Below are positions 11,459-22,924 of a stretch of DNA of 64,000 bases, piece by piece (positions within the stretch are counted from its first letter, which is position 1; each line of letters opens with the position of its first letter). The notes beneath the pieces were generated by a model. The model made no database searches. It had not been told where the DNA came from and saw only the letters and a program-made list of their open reading frames with translations. Position numbers and translations under genes: made by a program. This DNA comes from Chondrosia reniformis. Its lineage: Eukaryota; Porifera; Demospongiae; Chondrillida; Chondrillidae. The stretch covers positions 560,501-624,500 of the forward strand of contig OX359200.1 of the NCBI GenBank assembly GCA_947172415.1, given 5' to 3'.

Positions 11459-12073
11459 ACCGGTATCGAATGTAAATTTAATGCAATATACGTTCCGTTA
11501 CCGGTACCGATACTCTAGCCACTGCGTAATTTATTTCTTTCGGGACGGCGCATGCATCTAGCTAGATATACGATACAATATACAATTTATATAATACAAT
11601 CATTTATAACTACAATGTTGTATATACAGTATATACAAGGGAATTGCAATCCGCAGCAAGTAGTACAAGGTTCAGGTCCTGATTTTAGATTAGAAAGGAA
11701 CCAATGGATGCAGCAAAGAAAGTCTTTCCCATTGTAAGAATATTAATTGCATGTATATTGCCAGGTTATATTTATTTGTATTTGAACCAGGTTACCATAC
11801 CAACTTTCATTATTTTGCCTTCTTGTGATATTTTCCATACATTATAATTGGCAACACGTTGTATAGACTGTCATGTGCATGTATATCTATTCACTACATG
11901 CATGCTTCTGAAATATGGACTATATCATTTATGCTATATTAATTTTATAGATTGCTATAGTATGCAGTGCCCTAGCTTTAATAGGATGGATAGTATTTGT
12001 TGGAGGCTATGGGTACACTACCACACAAATCAACCCAAAGTAGGTGCAAAACTATGTACATGTGTATGCATAT

Positions 12074-12292
12074 GAAAAAACTAATTATACCATTTCCCTA
12101 CATGCTATGCCTATTCTGTAAAAAAGCCTATATATAGGGGAATTAAACCTGAAGAGAGCTTTGGATGAAGATACAGGAGTCTTTTCTTTCTTCTTTTCCT
12201 TTCTTTCATCTTCTTCTCCACTGGGTCAGACAGCTGTTTCTGGGAATTCCACCCTTCATCAGTGATCCTGGGAGTCTTTGTCTTTTTCTTGC
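12074..12292 (-). mobile_element. ~240-bp element with hammerhead-like core, intron 2 of A1
   Basis: On the minus strand the core (12222-12270) reads CTGATGA, then GGG-loop-CCC, then GAAAC-AGCT-GTC, then TGACCC, with GGATCA before it. These are the conserved strands and cleavage triplet of a type I hammerhead ribozyme, antisense to the gene. Compared with the A2 copy, ~20 bp are missing at the element's start side (CTTCTGTGAATCC). Confidence 0.55.
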
Positions 12293-12735
12293 TCTCTATG
12301 CTAAATCTAGGGGCCTTATATACACTATTTTGGCATATGTCTGATGCTAAAATATGATTTGTATAATGTATATATGGAAGTACAATTTAGCATACTTTTA
12401 TATACTAATATTTGTTGCAGGTTCCTGAGTGCCGAATCAATTGCAACAGCAGACCTAGTATACCCCTTATTGGGGAGTGACCCTATCATTGATACTGACT
12501 CAAAAACAGTCACTGCCAACCTTACAGTCTTATCTCCCATTCTCATTATCATTATGATAAGCAATATGATTATCAATTTGTGCATGAACTACATGTATAA
12601 TAATGTTAGCTATAGTATTTTAATTATATATATATTTGAGTATTATTGAGTTGGAGGGTATTAACATAGTGAACAAACCAAATTTTTACACCTACTTGTA
12701 TATCTTTAAATAGGCCTGTGTGGCTAGGTAGGTTA

Positions 12736-14789
12736 TCCATGCAGTTAATCATTTGTCTCTAGCCTGAACAATTTATCACAAATTTATTATTCCAACATTT
12801 CGATACCTATACAGGGATCATCATCAGGGAATGAAAAAACAGTGATGTTGTGACATATATATAGCTAGCAACCTATATAGCCAGCAACCTCACACCTGGA
12901 GAGTCTAAAGTTGAAGTTGAAACAAGAGAAGAGCCTGATCATTATTCCAGCAGATAAAGGGAGAGCAACAGTCGTCATGGATCGTGAAGACTATGATGGT
13001 AAGTTGCATAGCATCCTCCAAGAACCACCACCTACCGCCGGATCGAGAAAGACCCATCTCTAGGCCTAGAACGAAGGATGAACTCCATGCTACTGGACCT
13101 TAAGAAGAAGGGTGAGCTGTCAGACATGGTATACCAGAGATTACGCAGCTTGGCTGGTAGGACATCCCTCCTGTATGGACTACCTAAAGTTCACAAGCCA
13201 GGGACCCCCTTGCGACCAATTGTTTCTTTCATTCAGTCACCCACTTACCACTTATCTCAACATTTGTCCCACCTCCTCTCCCCTTTGGTTGGTACCTCTT
13301 CATCTGCAGTTCGTAATTCCAAAGACTTTGCAGACTTCATTGTAACTCAGGAGATGGGAGAAGGAGAGTCCTTGGTATCATTTGATGTCGTTTCACTTTT
13401 CACCAACATCCCCACGGACCTGGCAGTTGATGCTGCCTTCCGCCGCTTATCCATGGATGACACCTTGAGTGAGAGGACAGACCTCAGTGTGCAGAGCATT
13501 ACCTCTCTTTTGTGCCTCTGTTTGGATGCTACCTTCTTCTCCATCCGAGGACAGTACTACCAGCAGACATTTGGCACAGCAATTGGGTCTCCAGTATCGG
13601 TTACAGTGGCAAACCTGGTGATGGAAAAGATTGAACAACAAGCCATCTCCACTTTCAATCCACCTCCATTATGTGGATGATACATGTACTGCCATCCCAA
13701 TAGAGTCTGTGTCCACCTTCCATCATCATCTCAATTTTATCAGTCCACATATCCAGTTCACAGTCGAGAAAGAGTCCAACCAGTCCCTTCCATTCCTGGA
13801 CGTGCTTCTCACCCACCATCCAGATGAAACCATATCTACGTCAGTGTTCAGAAAGTCCACCCATACAGACAAGTACCTGGACTTTACATCCACCATCCTC
13901 TGGCACACAAGGTGTCAGTGATCAGGACCCTTTACCACCGTGCCTAGACATTGTCCTCTAACCCACTACAGTGCACAAATGAAGAGTCTCATGTCTCCAG
14001 AGCACTTGGGCAGAACGGCTATCCTAGGCTATCCTAGACATCTAATACGTAAGACAGCCCTGCGCACAGGCCAGACCACCACCCGGACGACACCTGTACT
14101 TCAGAAGCTAGCTGCCATGATCACCCTACCTTACGTCCAAGGTCTATCAGAACCCATCAGGAGAGTTCTTGACAGCCTCAACATTAGGGTCTGTTTTCGT
14201 CCACACCAGACACTACGCCGACTGCTTACCAGACAAAGGATCCTGTACCCCAAGAGGCACGCAGTGGGATAGTGTACAGAATCCCATGCAAGGACTGCAA
14301 TAGCTCCTATGTTGGACAGTCCAAGAGGTCCGTGGCCGCACGACTGAAGGATCACCAGCGAGCAGTGTTCACAGGTAACTCAAACTTGTCAGCATTAGCT
14401 GAGCACACCATGAACACTGGTCATGAGGTAGATTGGCCAAGTGCCATGGTTTTGGACTCCTGTCAGGCTTTTTACCAAAGATCGTACCTGGAGTCTTGGT
14501 ACATCCACAAGGAGTGAGCCCACCTCAACAGGGAACGTGGTCCACTTCCGTCTGTATACCTGGCTCTGTTAAATAGCCAGTAATTACTTATACTGCTTAT
14601 TATTTATCATTAACCACACACAATTAATTGTTTTAATTGCTTTGATCTGGTTTGAACTGGTTAACGCTTTAATTTGCTAGTTATATATTGTCACAACATC
14701 ACTGTTTTTTCATTCCCTGATGATGATTCCTGTATAAGTTTCGAAACGTTGAATTGTTAAGGCTAGAGACAAATGATCAACTGCATGGA
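12736..14789 (+). mobile_element. Penelope-like retroelement, broken
   Basis: This is a Penelope-family element about 2.05 kb long. Parts: a reverse-transcriptase region (about 13080-13920; GLPKVHKPGTPLRPIVS, VSFDVVSLFTNIP, HYVDDT) and a C-terminal GIY-YIG endonuclease region (about 14272-14517; KDCNSSYVGQSKRSVAARL). Its ends are ~110-bp imperfect inverted repeats (12736-12861 and 14688-14789). Each contains a hammerhead-like core pointing toward its own end: minus strand 12789-12832, plus strand 14712-14754. The element is broken, with a few breaks, and looks moderately old. It lies inside the split A1 gene. PLEs carrying hammerhead motifs are known in animals. Confidence 0.85.
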
Positions 14790-15004
14790 CCTACTTGTAT
14801 ATATGCATACAAAATAGAGCAGGCCATATACGTATATTACTGAACTTAATTGGTACTGAAGTGGTATGAGGTGAGACAGAAGCCTTCGTGAGTGAAGAAG
14901 TTCAAACTCTAGATTGAAAACACTAACTTGTTTGAAAAGCTAACTTCACACTGAAAATAAGTACTAATAGAAATTATTGATAATCTATATAATTGGATCC
15001 TGCA

Positions 15005-15013
15005 TTATAAAAG
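15005..15013 (+). promoter_or_regulatory. TATA box of the collagen gene
   Basis: TTATAAAAG lies ~60 bp before the collagen ATG. This fits a transcription start near 15035-15040 and a short leader. Confidence 0.6.
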
Positions 15014-15071
15014 ACAAATCCTGAGCACCAGTTGTAAGTTCTAGTTAGCTGAGATATCTGTCTCAGTGACA

Positions 15072-16307
15072 ATGAAGCTTCTCCTCATATTTGCTCTTTT
15101 GAGTTCTATTTTACTTACAAGTGATGCAGCTGCTACTGAACATGGAACTGAAGTGGACGAGATGAAACTGAAACTTGATCTTTTGAGTGAACGAGTTCAA
15201 ACTCTAGAAGACAAGATAAAGACTTGCATTTGTGTCAGTGATAAAGACACTCAGAGTTACCAGAAATCCTCATTCAAAGATTTGAAGAACAGCGAAAGGA
15301 AATGGCACACAAAGAGAGATGCAGAAGAACTGAGATCACCAGATAGAAGAGCTGCACCCCAGTTCAATCTTAATGCTTATATGATAGAAGTTGTCCAGCA
15401 AGAACTGAAGACAGTTTTGAAATGTCCAGTGAATGAGTCTGAAGGTTATGAGTGCACCATCCAACCAGGACCTAAGGGAGACAAGGGCGACATGGGAGAA
15501 AGTGGACAAAAAGGAGAAAATGGAACAGATGGATCAAAAGGATTGAAGGGAGATACCGGATCACCTGGTACGCCTGGTCCACAGGGAGAGAGGGGTCAGC
15601 TTGGTTACCCGGGTTACAAGGGTTGCCAAGGAGACATTGGCTTGAAAGGATCCATTGGTCAAAAGGGAGATGTAGGCAGAACTGGAGATCAAGGGGTGAA
15701 AGGAGCAGTTGGTCCTCGTGGTGCAAAAGGAACCATCGGATATCCAGGGTTCAAAGGTGACAGAGGTGATTTAGGTAGTGCAGTATATGCTAGGTGGGGT
15801 CGTACTGAATGTCCTGAAGGTTCAAGAACTGTATACACTGGTAGAGCAGCAGGATCACACTATAATACTAAAGGTGCAACTAATGAATTTCTGTGTTTAC
15901 CAGATAATCCACGTTATGGGTCCACAGTGACTAATAGTAGTGTTTATCTCTATGGAGTCGAATGGGAGGAGTGGCCAACCAGCTCACATGTAGATGACAA
16001 CATGCCGTGTGTGCTATGTGAAGCTCAGAACAAGACCACTACATATGTCCATCCAGCTGATTATGACTGCCCTAGTGGTTGGCATAGAGAGTATAGTGGA
16101 TATATGATGAGTTCATATGCAGCTAGAAATCAAAAGTCAATTATTTGTGTTGATGAAAATGCAGAGGTCATTCCAGGAACCAGTTCCAGTACTGATCCAG
16201 CCTTAATCTACTACTTGTCCGTTTACTGTTCTAGTTCAGAGCTTGACTGTTCCTCCTCAAAATATGTGGAAAGTAGAATATTATCTTGCGCAGTGTGCTC
16301 AAAGTAA
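15072..16307 (+). CDS. Short-chain collagen (C4/spongin type), secreted, intronless
   Basis: The ORF is 411 aa from the ATG at 15072 (MKLLLIFALL...), preferred over the in-frame GTG at 15066 because it opens a clean signal peptide ending near SDAAA. A short heptad-like helix follows (MKLKLDLLSERVQTLEDKI) with a CIC pair, which could start or lock a trimer. About 34 Gly-X-Y triplets run from GPKGDKGDMG to GDRGDLG, with short irregularities. The ~170-aa C-terminal domain (ARWGRTECPEG, DDNMPCVLCEAQ, CPSGWHREYSGYMMS, CVDENAEVIPG, LSCAVCSK) is the cysteine-rich domain of sponge short-chain collagen C4-like proteins. Likely extracellular matrix or skeletal spongin. It sits within the disrupted A1 locus, in the same orientation, with its own TATA box. 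Intact. Confidence 0.88.
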   Translation: MKLLLIFALLSSILLTSDAAATEHGTEVDEMKLKLDLLSERVQTLEDKIKTCICVSDKDTQSYQKSSFKDLKNSERKWHTKRDAEELRSPDRRAAPQFNLNAYMIEVVQQELKTVLKCPVNESEGYECTIQPGPKGDKGDMGESGQKGENGTDGSKGLKGDTGSPGTPGPQGERGQLGYPGYKGCQGDIGLKGSIGQKGDVGRTGDQGVKGAVGPRGAKGTIGYPGFKGDRGDLGSAVYARWGRTECPEGSRTVYTGRAAGSHYNTKGATNEFLCLPDNPRYGSTVTNSSVYLYGVEWEEWPTSSHVDDNMPCVLCEAQNKTTTYVHPADYDCPSGWHREYSGYMMSSYAARNQKSIICVDENAEVIPGTSSSTDPALIYYLSVYCSSSELDCSSSKYVESRILSCAVCSK

Positions 16308-16346
16308 CAATACCAAAAAGAATTAAAGAGAGAGGAAGCTCTAAAG

Positions 16347-16390
16347 AGTGTAATTTTAAGTAAATGTTAACATTTACTTAAAATTACACT
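16347..16390. repeat. Perfect 44-bp palindrome just past the collagen stop
   Basis: AGTGTAATTTTAAGTAAATG is followed at once by its complementary half, with GTTAAC at the centre, 40 bp after the stop codon. The transcript could form a 22-bp hairpin in the 3' UTR. AATTAAAG near 16433 may serve as a poly(A) signal. Confidence 0.8.
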
Positions 16391-17198
16391 TAAGACAAAA
16401 TTGTAATAACATTCTTAATTATAATAATAATGAATTAAAGTTCAAACAATGACCGAATTGATCTATGTTTACATAAAACATATATATACACACTGTATGT
16501 ACATGATATATAGTGCTAAGTTTAAGGTTAAGTTGCAATGTAGGCAGTATGGTTAAATATGTTTGCTCTTACTCATCCAGTTCAACAATACTGTGTCAAT
16601 ATTGATAATGCAAATGCATGCATGAAGTAGGACCTATCTAACAGTGAACTTCTCTGGTGATTAAATATTTTAAATGTAATCTCTTTGTCAGGGCTTCAGC
16701 CTCATCTCTTTCTTTGGGCTTCATTCTCATGACAATAGTAGAGCTGAATCTGATACTTTTAATGGTTATGCTATCACATGATAGTCACATGACATACCTG
16801 TTCATGCTCAACATGAAAACTTTCCTTTTTCTTCATGTACAAGACAAGAAAATGTATGGATCTTTCCCTCAATTATCAGTAGCGATCACCAGATGCAGAC
16901 TTGTATATACATATATATAGCCAATGCAAAGTTTCTCAGTAGATATAGTGTTTGTTTCTATATGAGGCCACCCTGAAGCTAATGACTGGTTGAACAAGCT
17001 TCAATATTGTAACAATGTGCATACCTTGCAGTCAGTAGGTCATGTTAATTGAATTACCACTGATGGCTCATAATTGGGAATACCTTCATAATCACAAGGA
17101 GATTGCAGTAAACAACAGTTGTATGTCTTATTTTATAACCACACACTAATGACTTCTTGATTACATGAGGTGTATATATATGTATATTATACAGTTGA
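16391..17198. other. No recognised gene
   Basis: AT-rich sequence without conserved motifs. A short open frame (16657-16920) has no recognisable features and no introns or signals to support it. Confidence 0.5.
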
Positions 17199-17672
17199 GG
17201 TGAAGCTCTCCTCATGTACTCAAGTGTTGTAATGAAGCTCTCCTCATGTAGACAAGTGTTGTGATGTAGCTCTCCTCATGTAGACAAGTGTTGTGATGTA
17301 GCTCTCCTCATGTAGACAAGTGCTGTTATGAAGTTCTCCTCATGTAGACAAGTGCTGTGATGTAGCTCTCCTCATGTAGACAAGTGCTGTTATGAAGCTC
17401 TCCTCATGTAGACAAGTGCTGTGATGAAGCTCTCTTCATGTAGACAAGTGCTATGATGAAGCTCTCCTCATGTAGACAAGTGCTGTGATGAAGCTCTTCT
17501 CATGTAGACAAGTGCTGTGATGAAGCTCTCCTCATGTACTCAAGTGCTGTGATGAAGCTCTCCTCATGTAGACAAGTGTTGTAATGAATCTCTCCTCATG
17601 TAGACAAGTGCTGTGATGAAGCTCTCCTCATGTAGACAAGTGCTGTGATGAAGCTCTCCTCATGTAGACAAG
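17199..17672 (+). repeat. 32-bp minisatellite, 15 units
   Basis: The unit is AAGCTCTCCTCATGTAGACA followed by AGTGCTGTGATG. CTCATGTA recurs every 32 bp from about 17211 to 17659. Units differ by one to three bases. It is not at a splice site and not coding. Confidence 0.92.
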
Positions 17673-18034
17673 AGGCTCATGGTCAACCACTGAAACATAA
17701 ATACTGTACTATTACAGGTTTCATTCTCATAACATGTTACTATAGCAATACGTATATGTATGCATGACACTAAACAGCTTGTAAAGTATACATACTGTAC
17801 ATATTATACTGTGTTATATTGCAATGGTAACTTCTAATTGTAATTTTATTTATATAATATGAACAAATGGCAGTTATATTCTTACTTCTATATTACCTTA
17901 ATTATAAAGCTATACAGTACAAGCACTAGCAACACACACGCATATACATTATTATGAATAATCAAAGTGATAATCAAACTACAAGTAATTATAATGAGTC
18001 TCAAACATCATAAAGAGGGAAAACACCAAAGAAT

Positions 18035-18120
18035 TGAAGCAATTGCTGGGTATCGAATTTGAACCTGAGCTGGTTATGCTAACCAGTGTTCTGCAACTGA
18101 GTTAACTACAAGGGAATAAT
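18035..18120 (-). mobile_element. tRNA-derived SINE, diverged
   Basis: The minus strand reads GTTAACTCAGTTGCAGAACA, then TTAGCATAACCAGC, then GGTTCAAATTC, and passes into CAGCAATTGCTTC, the tail motif seen in the other SINE copies of the window. Confidence 0.6.
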
Positions 18121-19293
18121 TGGTCTTCACTCACTAATTAGTGGTGATGTTCTTTAGTAGAACAAGCTGATATTTCCGGTAGGAGGGGCCATGTATATAT
18201 ACATTTCCTTCCGTACTCTCTGATGGTAGGTGGGCTGATATCCACTGAGTAGCTAGGCTTAGAATATATGACAGGTACAGAGGGGTAAGATAAGATATAA
18301 GAAGATTAATTGGTTAATTGTCTACACTATCAAAGGACAAAAAATAAATAATTTCTCTTTTATTATTATATCCTTTGGTATTGTAGGTCTGCCTTTTATT
18401 TACATAACTTGCACTTTACTAAAATTGATCAGTGGGTATAAGTATACCTTAACAAGAGATATCCTAGATAGTCATATTTCTAATGATTGTTATTCCAAGC
18501 ATTGGAGGCGCCCTTCACCTCATTTCTGCTGCATATCAATCATTCTTAATTTATTGGGAGAGTGTTACAGAGAGCAGTACGCCCGAGCTCCAGGGTAACA
18601 GGTTTATAATCGGCCCGCCAAGTTATTTCAATGCTGTATTAGGAGGTGGAGTTTTGGAAATCATTTTTCTGGTATGTATATAAACAGCATATTATAGTAA
18701 GAAGCTATGATGATATTTCAATGTTTCAAGTGTATGGCATAATATAATTAAAATCCCTGTTCTTGTTGTAGTAGGCACACTTAAACCATTCTGTTATAAA
18801 ACTTCAGAATGATATTTGGATATACGGTAGAAAGGTACTTATTGTAATAATAATTTCAGAAAAATGCATTCAATGCTTTCTACTGAGAATAAAAGGAATC
18901 ACTAGGACTTTTACACAATTATAGTCTGGTGCTTATTCTGATCAATTGAATTACCATGGCCAGTAATATACATGTAAAAGGAAACGAATTATATATGTTA
19001 TAAGACCACGCAAAGCATAATATAAATTAATGGAGCACATGTATATATATATTATGTATATAGAGCTCTAATAACTATATATAAACCCTGGGTTTAATTC
19101 CTAACAATTACTTCTTCCACGACATTCTTCAGTTTTTGTTTTTATTACACTTGTGGTTTAATTATCACTTAAATTATTCATATATGAAGCTAATGATGTA
19201 TACGTGTTGATTCTACTACTGCAGGGTCTAGCTACCATTTTTCTGATGCTAGCATACATATTGAGGGAATCGGATTCTGATTCTAAAGTGTGA

Positions 19294-20285
19294 AGCTTTC
19301 AACCATTTCTCAACAAGGAATACAGTAGTGAATACAAAATTGCTGTGAACCTTATTATAGGATATAGTATAGTATAGGATGTAGAAATTGCTAAACTTTA
19401 CTTATAAGTCTACCTGTAACTCTACCAAATGAGCTATAATCAAGCTATGTACAACTTGCCAATGGTGCCAACATTCACAGACATATATGTAAAGTAGTTT
19501 GAAGACTAGATCGATGAATATACACAATTATATGTATGCTACATAAGAGATATGTACATATAAGACTATTACATACATGTATACATATACATATAGAATT
19601 CCAATACATACATATCCAAACTTAAATATGGTGAGAGATAGGGCAAACTTAAGTACTACTAGACATCAAAATTTCTAAAAGTCACTGGAAATGTTTCATA
19701 CATGCATGTCTGTGAATGCTGACAAGTTTAAGCTTCATATTATTTTCATCAGCAAGTCACTGCGTATACGAAGAGTGATAGCCTATCAAACTTCAAAGAA
19801 TACATTGATCAATACATTATGTATAGATTGAATATGATGCCATGGTTAAAGATAGGGCAAATCTATGCATATATATTTTATATTGTAAATTGAAAACAAT
19901 TGACAGAAATAAGCATAACAATAAGAATAATTATAAGAATTGTTAAGAATGATGACTATTTATAACAACAATAATAATATTAACTACAATTCTATAATAA
20001 AAATTGAAACATCCTTTTTCTTTTTTCAGTGGAGGACTACTGCATGAATATACACTTACAAACAGTCTGTAGCTCGTCTATAATCCATGCACTGTATATG
20101 TACAGTCATATAAATATACATGCACAAAAATCAAGAAAAAGACCAAGATTCCCAGTGTCAGTGATGAAGGATGCAGCTGTCTAGTCCAGTGCATAGAGAA
20201 GAAGAGAATGAGAAGAAGAAACCTCTTGTATCCTCATCCAAAACTCTCTGTAGGTTTAGTTCCCTATAGGCCTTTATTCTAAACT
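19294..20285. other. Gene-free region after A1 with repeat fragments
   Basis: It contains fragments of the 165-bp-array family (GAGAGATAGGGCAAA) and the empty site ACATTGATCAATAC at about 19807, where A2 and A5 units carry the 240-bp element. A worn copy of that element follows at 20131-20285 (GTCAGTGATGAAGGATG...GTTTAGTTCCCTATAGGCC), with most of stem II and the GAAAC box lost. Confidence 0.6.
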
Positions 20286-20648
20286 GAAAGGAAGAAAATG
20301 GAAAAGTTGGTTACAATTCCGGATGTGGAGGAGATAGTTGCATGGGAGAAACTTTATAATATAGAGATGTACATGGGGATATATAGGAGATTCCAAGGCT
20401 GGATGACAATTAATTATATATTATTATATATCTCATTAATATATTAATATCTTTTCTATCTTCTGTATATACCATACAGCCATATATATGTGCCAATGGG
20501 ACGATATATCCTGTATATAGGGGTACATGTCCTACCTACATAATCAAATCGTTTATGAATATATTTGTGTAGTCTATCATAAAACCGCGACCATGCATTT
20601 AGGGGGCTTGGTTTTTAAATTAAATAATCGCGAATGAACCGTCGACGT

Positions 20649-20661
20649 ATATATATATAAA
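20649..20661 (+). promoter_or_regulatory. TATA promoter of A2
   Basis: TATATATATATAA within the conserved CCGTCGACG...AAAGC context, followed by GCTTTGCTAATAG and a likely leader-exon donor GCTAAG|GTAAGAG. The TA run is longer than in the other copies. Confidence 0.6.
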
Positions 20662-21141
20662 GCCCCTGTGGGCAGTGTGCTTTGCTAATAGGCTAATAGA
20701 GAGGTGCACGTGGTCGAAAGCTAAGGTAAGAGAAAGTTGCAGAATTGGTAGAATATATATAGTATATAAAAGAATATATATATAGGTACCGCGGGGGATA
20801 TAGATAATGGCCCGACTTTTTTAGGCTATTTCGTGAGTTCAGAAATTCTTTAAACTCCTATACTTGTTGGATACCGTCATTTTGATAGTAGTTTTGCCAG
20901 AACATGAATCCAGCTAGCGCCCCCTGAAAGAAAATTAAGGGGTGCTTTTATTTGCCCTGGCGTAAGCACGATATAATTTATTTATTTCGGGACGGCACAT
21001 ATATAGCTAGATATACGATACAATACATACAATTACAGTCATTTATAACTATAATGTTGTATATACAGTATATAAGGGAATTGCAATCCGCAGCAAGTAG
21101 TACAAGGTTCAGGTCCTGATTTTAGATTAGAAAGGAACCCA

Positions 21142-22924
21142 ATGAATGCAGCAAAGAAAATCTTTCCAATTGTAAGAATATTGCATATAGTGTTTATATT
21201 GTAGGTTATAGCTATAGGGTTTCTTTATTTGTATTTGAACCAGGTTACCATACCAACTTTCATTATTTTGCCTTCTTGTGATATTTTCCATACATTATAA
21301 TTGGCAACACATTGTATAGACTGTCATGTACATGTATATCTATTCAGTACACACATGCTTCTGAAATATGGGCTATATCATTTATGCTATATTTATAGAT
21401 TGCTATAGTATGCAGTGCCCTAGCTTTAATAGGATGGATAGTATTTGTTGGAGGCTATGGGTACACTATCACACAAATCAACCAAAAGTAGGTGCAAAAC
21501 TACATGTGTATGCATATATGAAAAAACTAATTATACCATTTCCCTACATGCTATATGCCTATTCTGTAAAAAAGCCTATAGGGGAACTAAACCTGAAGAG
21601 AGCTTTGGATGAAGATACAGGAGTCTTTTCTTTCTTCTTTTCCTTTCTTTCATCTTCTTCTCCACTGGGTCAGACAGCTGTTTCTGGGAATTCCACCCTT
21701 CATCAGTGATCCTGGGAATCTTTGTCTTTTTCTTGATCTTCTGTGAATCCTTAGCTCTCTATGCTAAATCTAGGGGCCTTATATACACTATTTTGGCATA
21801 AATTTGATGCTAAAATATGCATGCATATGATATATATGGAAGTACAATTTAGCATACTTTTATATACTAATATTTGTTGCAGGTTACTGAGTGCAGAGAC
21901 AAGAGCAGACCTAGTATACCCCATATTGGGGAGTGACCCTATCATTGATACTGACTCAAAAACGTACAATGCCAACCTTACAGGCGCTCTGCCAGAGCTT
22001 GGCATAGCAGCTGCTCCATTTTACCTGACGGCAGTCTTATCTCCCATTCTCATTATCATTATGATAGTAGCTGCTATACTTCTATTGGTCATAGGACAAA
22101 AGACTATAGTACATCTGCCATTTGCAATAGTTGTATCCTTTGAACCCTCAGACATGTTAGCATAATGTCAAATCCATGCACCATGTTAATTGTCTACACT
22201 ATCAAAGGACAATTTTTGGAAATAATTTCTCTTTTATTATTATATCCTTTGGTATTGTATAGGTCTCGACTGCCTTTTATTTACATAACTTGCACTTTAC
22301 TAAAATTGATCATGAACAGTGGGTATAAGTATACCTTAACAAGAGATATCCTAGATAGTCATATTTCTAATGATTGTTATTCCAAGCATTGGAGGCGCCC
22401 TTCAACTCATTTCTGCTACATACCAATTATTCTTAATTACTACTTGGAAGAGTGTTACAGAGAGCAGTGCATTCCAGGGTTACAGGTTTATAGTCGGCCT
22501 GCCAACTTATTTCAATGCTGTATTAGGAGGTGGAGTATTGGAAATCATTTTTCTGGTATGTATATAAACAGCATATTATAGTAAGAAGCTATGATGAAAT
22601 TTTTAAATGTTTCAAGTGTATGGCATAATATAATTAAAATCCCTGTTCTTGTTGTAGTAGGCACACTTAAACCATTCTGTTATAAAACTTCAGAATGATA
22701 TTTGGATATAAACCCTGGGTTCAATTCCTAACAATTACTTCTTCCACGACATTTTCTACACTTGTGGTTTAATTATCACTTAAATTATTCATATATGAAG
22801 CTATGTATACGTGTTGATTCTAAATGTACTTCTTATACGTATAATACTACTGCAGGGTCTAGCTACCATTTTTCTGATGCTAGCATACATATTGAGGGAA
22901 TCGGATTCTTACTCTAAAATGTGA
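21142..22924 (+). CDS. Four-pass membrane protein, array copy A2
   Basis: I do not recognise the family. Five exons, 204 aa: 21142-21171, 21399-21487, 21883-22108, 22355-22555, 22856-22924. All junctions are GT-AG and keep frame; the intron 3 donor (ATA|GTACAT) is weak and is my inference. Predicted segments: TM1 (IAIVCSALALIGWIVFVGG), an outer loop with NLTG, TM2 (FYLTAVLSPILIIIMIVAAI), TM3 (IVIFLMIVIPSIGGAL), a second loop (ITTWKSVTESSAFQGYRF) and TM4 spanning exons 4-5 (GGGVLEIIFL-GLATIFLMLAYI). The short tail is ESDSYSKM. Intron 2 carries a reversed 240-bp hammerhead-like element. It is an intact tetraspan-like protein, probably at the cell surface. MARVEL, claudin and MS4A families share the topology, but I see none of their signatures. 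Confidence 0.75.
21516..21756 (-). mobile_element. ~240-bp element with hammerhead-like core, intron 2 of A2
   Basis: Near full-length copy, reversed relative to the gene. It ends in CTTCTGTGAATCCTTAG, the complement of the start seen at 23433. The core at 21665-21714 (minus strand) keeps CTGATGA, GAAAC and GTC with stem I strands GGATCA/TGACCC. The A4 and A5 introns lack it. Confidence 0.6.

Larger units (their letters stand above)
11704..19293 (+). pseudogene. Membrane-protein copy A1, split and internally deleted
   Basis: Exon 1 (11704-11733, MDAAKKVFPI) and exon 2 (11951-12039, TM1) are like the other copies. Exon 3 begins at 12421 but lacks ~48 nt between NLT and VLSPIL, and loses homology near 12551 inside TM2. 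Homology resumes near 18310 with intact exon 4 (18468-18671) and exon 5 (19225-19293, ending SDSKV). The ~5.8 kb between holds a Penelope-like element, the collagen gene and a minisatellite. With most of TM2 gone it is probably not functional, although exons 4 and 5 remain open. Its second loop (SSTPELQGNRF) differs from all other copies. Confidence 0.75.

Noticed and set aside
13112-14355. Small ORFs overlapping the Penelope-like element in other frames
   Set aside because: Shadows of the reverse-transcriptase and GIY-YIG regions.
15472-15726. Minus-strand ORF opposite the collagen repeats
   Set aside because: Shadow of the Gly-X-Y codons on the plus strand.
17199-17672. Regular 32-bp array considered as CRISPR-like
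   Set aside because: There are no unique spacers; the whole unit repeats. This is a eukaryotic minisatellite.
22100-22150. Extending exon 3 through VHLPFAIVVSF before splicing
   Set aside because: The stretch is open in several copies, but no good donor follows in a consistent phase. ATA/ATG|GTACAT keeps frame in all copies. Not fully excluded without cDNA.
22165-22581. ORF LPFIYITCTLLKLI... between exons 3 and 4 of the A genes
   Set aside because: It falls in intron 3. Exon 4 begins at the TATCCTAG acceptor and joins exon 3 in phase without it. Frameshifts differ among copies.
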